From CAZIMM01 sp964540415 (GTDB lineage: Bacteria; Bacillota; Clostridia; Oscillospirales; Acutalibacteraceae): 55,214 bases of DNA. This document shows, piece by piece, positions 42,373 to 50,754 of the stretch; position 1 is the first letter of the stretch; each line of letters starts with the position of its first letter. The stretch spans positions 1-55,214 of the forward strand of contig CAZIMM010000006.1 in assembly GCA_964540415.1 (NCBI GenBank), read 5' to 3'. A program made the position numbers and the translations under genes. The notes beneath the pieces were generated by a model. It was not told the origin of the DNA, searched no databases, and worked only from the letters and a program-made list of their open reading frames with translations.

Positions 42373-44613
42373 TCACTTCGTTTCAAAAATTGCCGAGGCG
42401 GCCTGCCCGAAGGAAATGCCGCCGTCGTTTGTCGGAACGGTGTTGTTTGTCAGAACGGTAAAACCTTTGTCGGAAAGCAGGCGAACCGTGGTGTTGAGCA
42501 AAAGTGCGTTTTGAAACACTCCGCCGGAAAGCGCAATTTTGCGCGTGTCAAGGCGCTCCGCAAGTCTGACGGTCAACTCTGCCAGCGCACGGTGAAAGCG
42601 TGCAGAGATGACTCCCGGTGCAGTTCCCGCCAGCCTGTCACTCACCGCTTGTTCGATGACGGGTCTGTAGTCGAAAACCGTCTGACCGTCAAGGTCATAA
42701 ATTCCGAAGCAGTATGAGCCGCTCTCGGACATATCGGCAGCACTTTCCAACCGCACCGCCGCCTGCCCTTCATAGGAAGAAATAAAGCAAAGCCCGGCAA
42801 TTGCGGAAATCGCGTCAAAAAGTCTGCCGACTGATGAAGTTGTGGGAGAATTTATCCCCGCCTTCACAGCAGCCAGCAAGCGCTGTGCGTCAAAATCGGC
42901 GGACTCGAAAAAGCTGATTGCCCGCTGCTCACCGAGAGTGTCCGAAATCAAGGAACAGGCACATCTCCACGGCTCGCGCACCGCCTTTTCTCCGCCGGGC
43001 AGAGAGAAGGTGCGCAGATGTCCGACGCGCCGGCTTCCGCCGATTCCGCCGAAAAGCAGCTCGCCGCCCCAAAGCGTACCGTCATCCCCAAGCCCGGAGC
43101 CGTCAAAGACAAAGCCCGCGATATCGCTTGCTTTTTCAGCGCGTTCGGCAAGTACACTTGCAAAATGCGCGCGGTGATGCTGGACGGTGACAACGGGAAG
43201 TCCGCTTTCACGGGCAAGCCTGGAGGAAACATAATCCGGGTGAAGGTCGCATACCGCCAGCTCGGGCTTGGCGGCAAAAAGTCCGCAAAAAGCCTCCGCC
43301 TCGCTTTTGAGAAAGGCTTCCGCCTGCGGATAGTCAAGGTCGCCTATGTGCCCGCTCAAAAAGGCATAGCCGTTTTTTGTCAGAGTGAAGGTGTTCTTTT
43401 GCTGAGCGCCGAAGGCAAGCACACTTGCTTTGCCGCCGACATGGATAGGCTCCGGCACATAACCGCGCGCGCGCCTGATAAGGTGCACACCGGTTTCTCC
43501 GGCAAAAACAACGCTGTCATCAACCCTGCGGCGTATGAGTCTGTTATGGGTGAGAACCGCATCGGCAAGCCCGGGCAGGATCTTTTGTGCCGTTTCATCG
43601 TCAAAAATCATCGGGGAATCCGAATAATTTCCGCTCGTCATCACCAGTGAATCATGGTTGCGCATGAGCAGAAAATGCAGAGGGGTGTAAGGAAGCATAA
43701 CGCCGAGCCTGTCGCTGTCGCGGTAAACATCGGGTGCAATTGCACACTCCCGGACACGCTTCAGCAGAACAATCGGCTTTTCGGCGCTCGTCAAAAGACG
43801 CTCCTCAAAGGTGTTAACCTCACAGAGCCTTCTGACGGTTTCAATGTCCCTTGCCATCACTGCCATCGGCTTGTCAAAGCGTTTTTTTGCTTTTCTCAGT
43901 CTCTCCGACGCTGAGTTGTCAAAGGCACTGCAAACGAGATGATATCCGCCGATACCCTTTACAGCAACTGTCTTGCCGGAATTTATCAGTCTGTCGAATT
44001 CGGCAAATAAATTCTCTCCGCGGTATTCAGCTCCGCTTTCAATGAGCACTGCCTGAGGACCGCAATCGGGGCAGGCGACGGGCTGGGCGTGAAAACGGCG
44101 GTTCTCCGGGTTGCCGTATTCTTTCGCGCACTCGCCGCACATGGCGAATTGCGCCATGGAGGTGTTCATTCTGTCATAAGGGACTGAGTCAATAATCGAA
44201 AACCTCGGTCCGCAGTTTGTGCAGTTGGTGAACAGATAGAGAAAGTGCCTGTCGCTGTCACGCACGATGTCTGCAAGGCATTCATCGCACATGCCGATGT
44301 CGGGCGAAACAAAGGTCTGCGCGGCGCCGCCGTTGCTCGGAATAATTGTGAACTCTGTGTCACCGCGCGGTGTGATATGTTCAACCTTCACTTCACACAC
44401 GCGTGCCGCGGCGGGTGGCTGTTCGGAAATCATTTCAACAAAACGTAAACAGCCGGGCTCGCTTCCCTCAACTTCGGCAAGCGCACCGTCGGCTGTGTTC
44501 TGAGTAAAGCCCGTAAGCCCGAGCGAATTTGCGGCACGGAAAAGGAAGGGCCTGAAGCCGACACCCTGAACCGTACCGTTAATGCTTACACGCAGGCGGA
44601 TTGCACTGCTCAT
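42373..44613 (-). CDS. hypF: Carbamoyltransferase HypF
   Basis: Makes carbamoyl-AMP from carbamoyl phosphate and transfers the carbamoyl group to HypE. The 746 residues show all domains in order. First is the acylphosphatase domain (SINGTVQGVGFRPFLFRAA). Next are two zinc fingers (CDECLADIV with NCTNCGPRF, and CGECAKEYG with VACPDCGP). A YrdC-like domain (SGKTVAVKGIGGYHLVC) and a Kae1-like domain (VQHHRAHFASVLAE, FDGSGLGDDGTLWGGELL) follow. Full length, with no broken motif. It overlaps hypB by 4 bases. Confidence 0.96.
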   Translation of the reverse strand: MSSAIRLRVSINGTVQGVGFRPFLFRAANSLGLTGFTQNTADGALAEVEGSEPGCLRFVEMISEQPPAAARVCEVKVEHITPRGDTEFTIIPSNGGAAQTFVSPDIGMCDECLADIVRDSDRHFLYLFTNCTNCGPRFSIIDSVPYDRMNTSMAQFAMCGECAKEYGNPENRRFHAQPVACPDCGPQAVLIESGAEYRGENLFAEFDRLINSGKTVAVKGIGGYHLVCSAFDNSASERLRKAKKRFDKPMAVMARDIETVRRLCEVNTFEERLLTSAEKPIVLLKRVRECAIAPDVYRDSDRLGVMLPYTPLHFLLMRNHDSLVMTSGNYSDSPMIFDDETAQKILPGLADAVLTHNRLIRRRVDDSVVFAGETGVHLIRRARGYVPEPIHVGGKASVLAFGAQQKNTFTLTKNGYAFLSGHIGDLDYPQAEAFLKSEAEAFCGLFAAKPELAVCDLHPDYVSSRLARESGLPVVTVQHHRAHFASVLAERAEKASDIAGFVFDGSGLGDDGTLWGGELLFGGIGGSRRVGHLRTFSLPGGEKAVREPWRCACSLISDTLGEQRAISFFESADFDAQRLLAAVKAGINSPTTSSVGRLFDAISAIAGLCFISSYEGQAAVRLESAADMSESGSYCFGIYDLDGQTVFDYRPVIEQAVSDRLAGTAPGVISARFHRALAELTVRLAERLDTRKIALSGGVFQNALLLNTTVRLLSDKGFTVLTNNTVPTNDGGISFGQAASAIFETK

Positions 44614-45263
44614 CTTGAAAGCTTCTCCGAAATAAAATCGGCAACATTTTGAGCAGAGTAAACTCCGTCAGTTTTTCCTGTGGTCAGAACCGTCACATTC
44701 GGGTTGACGGAAAGAACATTTTTTGTCATTGCGTCGACATTCACGCCGACATACTGCGCAATATCGGCTTTTGAAATAACGACAGCATCGGTCTTTATCA
44801 TTGCGTTAGGATATTTCAGGGGCTTGTCTTCGCCCTCGGCGGTGCTCAGCACGACAATTCGCAAATCCTCACCCAAGTCGAACGAAACGGGGCACACAAG
44901 ATTGCCCACGTTTTCGATAATCAGCAGCTCTGTCGAGCTGAGGTCAACTTTTTCAAGCTGAGCTTCAATCATGCGTGCGTCAAGATGGCAGCCGCCGTTT
45001 GTGTTTATCTGCAATGCTTTTACGCCTGTTTTCTCAATTCTGTCGGCATCGTTGCGGGTTTCGAGGTCGCCCTCAATGACCGCGACGGAATATTTACTTG
45101 AAAGCAGGGGCAGCAGGTTTTCGAGCAGGGTGGTCTTGCCCGAGCCGGGGGAGCCCAGAATATTCAACACAAAAACACCGTTGCCGTGTGTTTTCTCTCT
45201 GTTCTTTGCGGCAATTTCGTTGTTAAGGGCTTTCAGGTCAGTGTTAACTTTGATTTCCGACAT
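44610..45263 (-). CDS. hypB: Hydrogenase nickel-incorporation GTPase HypB
   Basis: A 217-residue SIMIBI-class GTPase that helps HypA load nickel into the large subunit. G1 motif is ILGSPGSGKTTLLENLL. Metal-site and switch residues lie in INTNGGCHLDARM and ENVGNLVCPVSFDLGED, and KADIAQYVGV carries the guanine-specificity region. There is no histidine-rich or CxxCGC N-terminal extension, so it lacks the nickel-storage function of some homologues. It begins 2 nt after hypA with AAAGGAAG 8 nt before its ATG. Confidence 0.95.
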   Translation of the reverse strand: MSEIKVNTDLKALNNEIAAKNREKTHGNGVFVLNILGSPGSGKTTLLENLLPLLSSKYSVAVIEGDLETRNDADRIEKTGVKALQINTNGGCHLDARMIEAQLEKVDLSSTELLIIENVGNLVCPVSFDLGEDLRIVVLSTAEGEDKPLKYPNAMIKTDAVVISKADIAQYVGVNVDAMTKNVLSVNPNVTVLTTGKTDGVYSAQNVADFISEKLSR

Positions 45264-45265
45264 GG

Positions 45266-45634
45266 CTAATTCTTCCTTTCAGAATCGGGGCGGAGCTTTG
45301 CATCGATGCTTTCGATGAATACTTCCTCCCCCTTGATGATTTTGAAAACACAGCTGCCGCAAAACGGGCAGGAAAACGGAGGCGAGGCCGGTTCATATTC
45401 ACAAAAGCACTCACCGCAGCGCACGACTGCCGCAAATTTCTGCATTATCAGCCTTGCACCACCGAGTGACGTTCCGGGTGTCAGAGCATCAAAGGCGAAC
45501 GAAAACGCCTGCGGCAAAACCCCCGCGAGAGCGCCGACCTTCACCGTGACAGAGTTCACTTTTTCAACGCTGTAATCGGCAAGAGTTGTTTCCGCAACGC
45601 GGATTAACTCTGTCATCAAGGCTTTTTCGTGCAT
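45266..45634 (-). CDS. hypA: Hydrogenase nickel chaperone HypA
   Basis: A 122-residue nickel-binding chaperone. The ATG at 45634 gives MHEKALMTELIRVAE, which places the nickel-ligand His at position 2, as the family requires; AAAGGAC lies 6 nt upstream. The zinc site is CGECFCEYEPASPPFSCPFCGSC, with two CxxC pairs. It is first in the order hypA-B-F-C-D-E, with all genes overlapping or nearly so, upstream of the hydrogenase structural genes. Its leader contains an intrinsic terminator. Confidence 0.94.
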   Translation of the reverse strand: MHEKALMTELIRVAETTLADYSVEKVNSVTVKVGALAGVLPQAFSFAFDALTPGTSLGGARLIMQKFAAVVRCGECFCEYEPASPPFSCPFCGSCVFKIIKGEEVFIESIDAKLRPDSERKN

Positions 45635-45655
45635 AAGTGTCCTTTCTGTGTCGGC

Positions 45656-45692
45656 AGATAAAACAAAAACCGCTGTCGGCAAAAACAGCGGT
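45656..45692 (-). terminator. Intrinsic terminator in the hypA leader (attenuator candidate)
   Basis: ACCGCTGT (45685-45692) pairs with ACAGCGGT (45669-45676), 8-nt loop, followed on the minus strand by TTTTTGTTTTATC. It ends about 21 nt before the hypA ATG and starts about 10 nt after the predicted transcription start. TCGGCA just before it could pair instead with TGCCGA in the loop, which would break the stem. Confidence 0.75.
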
Positions 45693-45707
45693 GTGCCGAT
45701 TGAGGCT

Positions 45708-45736
45708 ATTGTATCACCTCAAACGGTAAGTGTCAA
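45708..45736 (-). promoter_or_regulatory. Consensus promoter of the hyp operon
   Basis: On the minus strand, perfect TTGACA (45731-45736), a 17-nt spacer and TACAAT (45708-45713). It lies between the stop of the ABC ATPase gene and the terminator in the hypA leader. Confidence 0.7.
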
Positions 45737-45760
45737 TTAACAAAAGCTTTCCTGAAAAAA

Positions 45761-46546
45761 TTATCTGTCAACAATTTTTCCGATAAACGCGCGTGTACGT
45801 TCGGACTTTGTGTGGTTGAATACTTCGTCCGGAGTGCCCTCCTCCTCAATGAGGCCGGAGTCCATGAAAATGATTCTGTCCGCAACATCGCGCGCAAACT
45901 TCATCTCGTGCGTGACAATGACCATCGTCATCTTCTTTTCTGCCAGCGAGCGGATAACTTTAAGGATTTCGCCCGTCAGTTCCGGATCAAGAGCGGAGGT
46001 TGGCTCATCAAAAAAGAGTATTGCAGGGTCTAGCGCCAGGGCACGGGCAATGCTCACCCTCTGCTGCTGACCGCCTGACAGCTCGCACGGATAACTGCTG
46101 CATTTTTCAAGCAGACCGACACTGTTGAGGATATTTTTCGCTTTTTCATCAACTTCAGCGAAAATCTGCTTCTTGTTCTTTTTGAAATCATCCCGCTGCG
46201 CAGCCTGAAGCCTGACGGCAAGGGTGACATTGTCAAGAACATTGTACTGCGGAAAAAGGTTGAAGGACTGAAAAACCAGACCGACGCTCAACTGCTTGCG
46301 TCTTTTCTCCCTTGCGCTTTCCTTAACTGTGCTTGAGGAATTGAAAACCACATTGCCGTTGACGGTGATTTTTCCCTTGTCAGCGGTTTCAAGCGAATTT
46401 ATGCAGCGCAGAAGCGTTGTTTTTCCGCTGCCGGACGAGCCGATAATCGCAAGCACTTTTCCCTCGTCATGCGAAAAATTGATGCCGTTAAGCACCGTTG
46501 TGCTGCCGAAGCTTTTGTATAAATTGCTCACTTCGAGTATAGGCAT
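45761..46546 (-). CDS. Polar amino acid ABC transporter, ATP-binding protein (GlnQ-like)
   Basis: A 261-residue ATPase that drives amino acid import. Walker A is GSSGSGKTTLLRC, the signature is LSGGQQQRVSIARAL, Walker B is ILFFDEPTSALD, and IVTHEMKFARDVADRI holds the switch His. The EMKFA segment is typical of the polar amino acid (GlnQ/HisP) group. A linker of about 30 residues with KKNKKQIFAEV is slightly longer than usual. AAGGAGGGG lies just upstream. It is the last gene of the binding protein, permease, ATPase set. Confidence 0.93.
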   Translation of the reverse strand: MPILEVSNLYKSFGSTTVLNGINFSHDEGKVLAIIGSSGSGKTTLLRCINSLETADKGKITVNGNVVFNSSSTVKESAREKRRKQLSVGLVFQSFNLFPQYNVLDNVTLAVRLQAAQRDDFKKNKKQIFAEVDEKAKNILNSVGLLEKCSSYPCELSGGQQQRVSIARALALDPAILFFDEPTSALDPELTGEILKVIRSLAEKKMTMVIVTHEMKFARDVADRIIFMDSGLIEEEGTPDEVFNHTKSERTRAFIGKIVDR

Positions 46547-46562
46547 ATGACCCCTCCTTATC

Positions 46563-47207
46563 TCAGGCTTTGTAGTAATTCAGCTTTTTCTCAATGAAGC
46601 CGAACAGCAGGGTTAGTATTCCGCTGAACGCAAGGTAGAAAACTCCGGTGTAAAACAGCGGCCAGATAAGCCCTTTGGCAGTGAACTTTTCCGCGACCAT
46701 GATGATTTCCATAACCGCAACAACCCTTGCAAGAGAGGTATCCTTGACCAGAGTGATTATTTCATTGCTCATCGGCGGCAGGATACGTCTGACAACCTGC
46801 ATAAGTACAACGCGGAAGAATGTCTGCGAGCGCGTCATGCCGAGCACCTGACCGGCTTCATACTGCCCGACGGATATGCTTTCGATGCCGCCTCTGTAAA
46901 TCTCGGAAAAGTAGGCGGAATAGTTGACGACGAAAGCAATCAGAACCGCAGTCATCCTCGATTTCATCGGTGCATCGAACATCAGTCCGGGACCGTAGAA
47001 CACAATAATAACCTGGAGCATCAGCGGCGTTCCTCTGATTATCCAGACAAGAGTTTTGGATATAGCCTTGATGACTCTGATCTTGCTCATGGTGCAGAAG
47101 GAGATGATCAAACCGAGAGGTATTGCGGCAAGAAGGGTCATCAGGAAGATAAAGAGCGTCTGCTTGAAACCGTCAAGCAGCATGGTGTTGACATCAAAAA
47201 AGCTCAT
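46563..47207 (-). CDS. Polar amino acid ABC transporter, permease
   Basis: A 214-residue membrane protein with about five hydrophobic segments, typical of HisM/GlnP-type permeases. It contains WIIRGTPLMLQVIIVFYG and, near residue 120, the EAA-like loop region EAGQVLGMTRSQTFFRVVLMQ that contacts the ATPase. It is 16 nt upstream of the ATPase gene. A terminator-like hairpin between the binding-protein gene and this one should lower its expression relative to the binding protein. Confidence 0.92.
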   Translation of the reverse strand: MSFFDVNTMLLDGFKQTLFIFLMTLLAAIPLGLIISFCTMSKIRVIKAISKTLVWIIRGTPLMLQVIIVFYGPGLMFDAPMKSRMTAVLIAFVVNYSAYFSEIYRGGIESISVGQYEAGQVLGMTRSQTFFRVVLMQVVRRILPPMSNEIITLVKDTSLARVVAVMEIIMVAEKFTAKGLIWPLFYTGVFYLAFSGILTLLFGFIEKKLNYYKA

Positions 47208-47226
47208 GAATGCTCCTCAATCAAAA

Positions 47227-47256
47227 AGGGCTGTATCGAGGCTACGATACAGCCCT
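47227..47256 (-). terminator. Intra-operon terminator between binding protein and permease
   Basis: A perfect 12-bp stem AGGGCTGTATCG (47245-47256 on the minus strand) with CGATACAGCCCT (47227-47238), 6-nt loop, followed by TTTTTGA. Partial read-through would favour the binding protein. A GTTATA-N2-TATAAC dyad (47261-47274) lies just before it. Confidence 0.75.
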
Positions 47257-47278
47257 CCGGGTTATAGTTATAACGTAA

Positions 47279-48148
47279 TCAGCCGGCAATTGCATCGGCA
47301 ATGCCGTATTTCTCGGCGAGGGAGGCAAGAGTGCCGTCAGCCTTCAGCTCGGCAATGGCAGCGTTGACCTTTTCAACAGTGACAGTGCTCGGCTTTCTGA
47401 AGCCGATTGCATAGTATTCGCTCGAGGAGATGGAGAAATCATCGCCTTCAAGCACTGTGAGGTCGGCATAATCGGTGTCTGTGTTGACAAGATATTTTGC
47501 CATAACATAGTCGATAACCGCAACATCTGCTGTGCCGGACTTAACCTCAAGCAGAGCCTTTGCCTGCGAATCAACCGGAGTGTAATTAAGCTTGAATTCT
47601 GTGCCGGAAAGCACAACGCTTTCACCTGCGGAACCTTCCTCGGCAACAACTGAAGCGCCCTTGAAGGAATCGAGAGAGGTGTATTTGCCCGCATTGGCCT
47701 TGTTGATGACAATGACCTGCTTATTTTCAAGATAGTTGCTTGAGAAATCAAACTGCTGCATGCGCTCCTCGTCAACCGTGAAGCCGTTCCAGATGCAGTC
47801 GATAGCTTTTGATTCAAGCTCGATTTCCTTTGACTTCCAGACAATTTCCTTGAACTCAACGGAAAGTCCGAGCTTTTCGCCGACTGCCTTTGCAAACTCG
47901 GTGTCAAAACCTGTGAGAGTGCCGTCGTCCTCATAATAATTCATGGGAGCAAAATCTGTGATGCCGATGACAAGTTTACCTTTTTCGGAAATGTAGTCCC
48001 ATTCAGCGTCGGACTGTGTATCACCGCCTGTCGCCGTTGTGTCGGCGTCTGCAGGCTCAACGTCTGATTTGTTCCCGCAAGCGGCAAGAGCAAGGGACAG
48101 CGCGCATACTACAAGCGCCATGATGAGAGCGAGATACCTTTTTTTCAT
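47279..48148 (-). CDS. Amino acid ABC transporter, substrate-binding lipoprotein
   Basis: A 289-residue lipoprotein: signal peptide, lipobox LAAC with Cys24, and an acidic/Thr-rich linker. A family 3 solute-binding domain follows, with LVIGITDFAPMNYYEDDGTLTGFDTEFAKAVGEKLGL at the start and the DCIWNGFTVDEERMQQFDFSSNYLENKQVIVI segment. It captures a polar or acidic amino acid (glutamine or cystine type) outside the membrane; the exact ligand is not clear. A GGAGG site precedes the ATG. It is first in the operon, with the promoter at 48187-48215. Confidence 0.92.
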   Translation of the reverse strand: MKKRYLALIMALVVCALSLALAACGNKSDVEPADADTTATGGDTQSDAEWDYISEKGKLVIGITDFAPMNYYEDDGTLTGFDTEFAKAVGEKLGLSVEFKEIVWKSKEIELESKAIDCIWNGFTVDEERMQQFDFSSNYLENKQVIVINKANAGKYTSLDSFKGASVVAEEGSAGESVVLSGTEFKLNYTPVDSQAKALLEVKSGTADVAVIDYVMAKYLVNTDTDYADLTVLEGDDFSISSSEYYAIGFRKPSTVTVEKVNAAIAELKADGTLASLAEKYGIADAIAG

Positions 48149-48173
48149 AATTACTAAACCTCCGTTTTCTTTG

Positions 48174-48215
48174 TTAACGTGTTAATAATGTACCACATTA
48201 TCCTGCTAAAGTCAA
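48174..48215 (-). promoter_or_regulatory. Promoter and operator-like dyad of the amino acid ABC operon
   Basis: On the minus strand, TTGACT (48210-48215), a 17-nt spacer and TACATT (48187-48192) with a TGG extended -10. TTAAC-N2-GTTAA (48174-48185) lies at the transcription start, in a place where a repressor would act. Confidence 0.55.
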
Positions 48216-48256
48216 TGCCCGCAAACACAAGAGTCTGTGAATTTTATGTTCAAGTG

Positions 48257-48913
48257 TCAGTGAAACTCTCCTTCATCGGTGAATAGAGCGGTGCGGCAAA
48301 GCGATACAGTGCGGAAATTTTCGCCCGTCGCCTTCGCAAGCGCGTCAAGCAAAAGCAGCGGATTGGTGCTGCGGACATTTCCTGTGTCCAGCCTGATTTG
48401 AAGCGTTGCCTCGCCTGTGTCACCGGTAACGGAGAAAGAGCGGACATAATCAATGAGGTTAATCTCTTTCATTACCTTTTTGCGGCCGGCTTTGCCGGAT
48501 TTCATTGCGGGCAAGCTGTCGCCTGAGAGCACCCGTGAAATTCTGTCTGCAATTCCGTCCGCGCCGTTGAGAACAATTGTATAGTCCGCACAGGTTATCA
48601 GAGAAAAATCCGAGGGATTGTCGTCGGCGGACACAATCGCAATTCCGCGCGGCATAACGGCCGACAGCTTTTCGACGAGCACATCGCACGGTGTGTCGTC
48701 CACAATTTTCACATCCATCGCCTCGCACAGGCTCTCAACTCCGAGCGGAAGGGGAGCGGTGAAGGTCATGTAAGGGTGAGGATTAAAGCCCTCCGTATAC
48801 CACAGCGGAATTCCCGCGCGTCTGACCGCCCGAGTCATGCAGCGCGTCAAATCAAGATGGGATATATATTTTGCCGCTCCGGTTTTAGTGAAGCGGATTC
48901 TGACCAAGCGCAT
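48257..48913 (-). CDS. TIGR03936-family radical-SAM-associated protein
   Basis: A 218-residue protein usually found beside TIGR03960 radical-SAM proteins. The N-terminus reads MRLVRIRFTKTGAAKYISHLDLTRCMTRAVRRAGIPLWYTEGFNPHPYMTF, which is the family hallmark (HLDL, EGFNPHP). No catalytic motif is known to me; the pair's function is unassigned, though a role in tRNA or cofactor modification is often assumed. The start is the ATG at 48913 with GGAGGTG 7 nt upstream. It overlaps the true, frame-corrected end of the radical-SAM gene (48885) by 29 bases, so the two are co-translated. Confidence 0.88.
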   Translation of the reverse strand: MRLVRIRFTKTGAAKYISHLDLTRCMTRAVRRAGIPLWYTEGFNPHPYMTFTAPLPLGVESLCEAMDVKIVDDTPCDVLVEKLSAVMPRGIAIVSADDNPSDFSLITCADYTIVLNGADGIADRISRVLSGDSLPAMKSGKAGRKKVMKEINLIDYVRSFSVTGDTGEATLQIRLDTGNVRSTNPLLLLDALAKATGENFRTVSLCRTALFTDEGEFH

Positions 48914-50734
48914 CGCAGGCACCTCCGTTGAGCTTTGACGCCGCACAGCCGGCGCACTTTTCACGGCAGCAGGGAGTTGTTTCGCCGTGCTTTGCTTTTT
49001 CGTTTTCATTTTTTAAAAAGATTTCCGATATGCCGTAATCCATAACAGACCACGGAAGAATTTCGGAATAATCCCTGTGTCTGCAGGCATAAAATCGAGT
49101 CCGCATGCTTCAAAGGCATTCATCCAGCGGTCAAAACTGAACATATCATCCCAGCTGTCGAACTTTCCTCCGTTTCTCCAAACCTGCTCGATTACGGCGG
49201 ACAGCCTCCTGTCTCCGCGTGCAAGCACTCCCTCCATAAAACTGGTTTTGACCTCGTGGAAGCTGTAGCTGATTTTGCGCGATGTGATTGAATTAATGAG
49301 CATGCGCTGCTTTTCAAGCAGAGCTGCCATGCTGTCCTGCCCCTCCCACTGGAACGGCGTGAACGGCTTCGGCACAAATGACGCGACGCTTATTGAAACG
49401 TTGACGCTCTTGCCCTTCGGCTTGTTCGGATTGCGGTAGAACTCGTCAACAACCTTTTGCGCAAGCTCGGCAATTCCGCGCACGTCCTCGGAAGTTTCGG
49501 TCGGAAGTCCGAGCATAAAATACAGCTTGACGTTTGTCCAGCCGCCGTCGAAGGCTTTGGCGGCGGTCGAAATAACCTCGTCCTCGGTGATGTTTTTGTT
49601 GATTACGTCGCGCAGACGCTGAGTGCCCGCCTCCGGAGCAAAGGTCAGACCGCTGCGCCGCACTGCCGAAAGCTTTTCCATTAGCTCACGGGGAAAATTG
49701 TCCGCCCGCAGTGACGGCAGTGAGACGTTGACTTTTTCAGTCTGCGTCCAGTCAAGCAGGTTTTCCAACAGCGGCTCAATCTGCGAATAATCGCTGGTGC
49801 TCAGAGAGCACAGGGAAATTTCATCGTAGCCCGTGGATTCACAGAGCCTGCGGCACTGAGCATCCACTGTCTGCGCGGACTTTTCGCGAATAGGGCGATA
49901 AATGAAGCAGGCCTGGCAAAAACGGCAGCCGCGGATGCAGCCTCTGAAAATCTCGGCAACAGCCCTGTCGTGCACAACCTCAATGTAAGGGACGATAAAG
50001 CTGTCGGGATAAAAGCAGCTGTCAAGGTCTGAAACGATGCGCTTGACAACCTTTTCCGGCGCTCCGTGCAACGGGACGATTGCTGCCACCGTGCCGTCGG
50101 AATTGTATTCAACGTTATAGAATGAGGGGACATAAACCCCTTGTATTTTTGACGCCGCAAGCAGGAATTCTTCTTTTGAAGAGCCCTTCTCCTTGTGCTC
50201 TTTCAGCAGGTCGAGCAGCTCTCCCGTGACCTCCTCGCCCTCGCCGGGAAGAACGATGTCAAAAAAATCGGCAACCGGCTCGGAGTTGCACGCGCAGGGA
50301 CCGCCTGCTATCACAAGCGGCGTCAGGAAGCTTCTGTCGGCACTGCGCAGGGGAACTCCGGCAAGGTCGAGCATGTTGAGCACGTTTGTGTAGGACATCT
50401 CATATTGAAGTGTGAACCCGATAACGTCAAAGTCGGAAACCGGGTCACCGCTTTCGAGCGCATACAGCGGTATTTCCTCGCTTCGCATGAGCTGCTCCAT
50501 GTCCGGCCAGGGTGCAAAAACTCGCTCGCACCAGGCGTCGTCGCGTGCGTTGACAAGCGAATACAGTATCTTCATTCCGAGATGTGACATCCCGATTTCA
50601 TAGCTGTCCGGGAAGCAAAAAGCATAGCGCAGGGCAACGGAGGACTTGTCCTTGACGACGCTGTTGAGTTCGCCTCCGACATAACGTCCGGGTTTCTGCA
50701 CAAGCGGAAGAATTCTTTCCAGTTTCTGATTCAA
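48885..50734 (-). CDS. TIGR03960-family B12-binding-like radical SAM protein (frameshifted)
   Basis: Radical SAM protein of about 616 residues after correction. The N-terminal half is cobalamin-binding-like (SVALRYAFCFPDSYEIGMSHLG), the radical SAM domain has cluster ligands in FRGCIRGCRFCQACFIYRP, and LPSLRADNF and FAPEAGTQRLRDVINK follow. In the sequence as given, the reading frame ends early at 49013. Adding one T in the run at 49091-49094 restores the expected C-terminus, RDYSEILPWSVMDYGISEIF with ETTPCCREKCAGC, ending at 48885. The break is therefore a one-base deletion in a homopolymer, by sequencing error or mutation. Its precise reaction is unknown. Confidence 0.88.
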
Positions 50735-50754
50735 AACAGGTGCACCTCATAAAA

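Noticed and set aside
45656..45760. The hairpin before hypA as merely the terminator of the amino acid ABC operon
   Set aside because: Not fully excluded, but a consensus promoter lies between the ABC stop codon and the hairpin, so the hairpin is also in the hyp leader; kept as an attenuator candidate.
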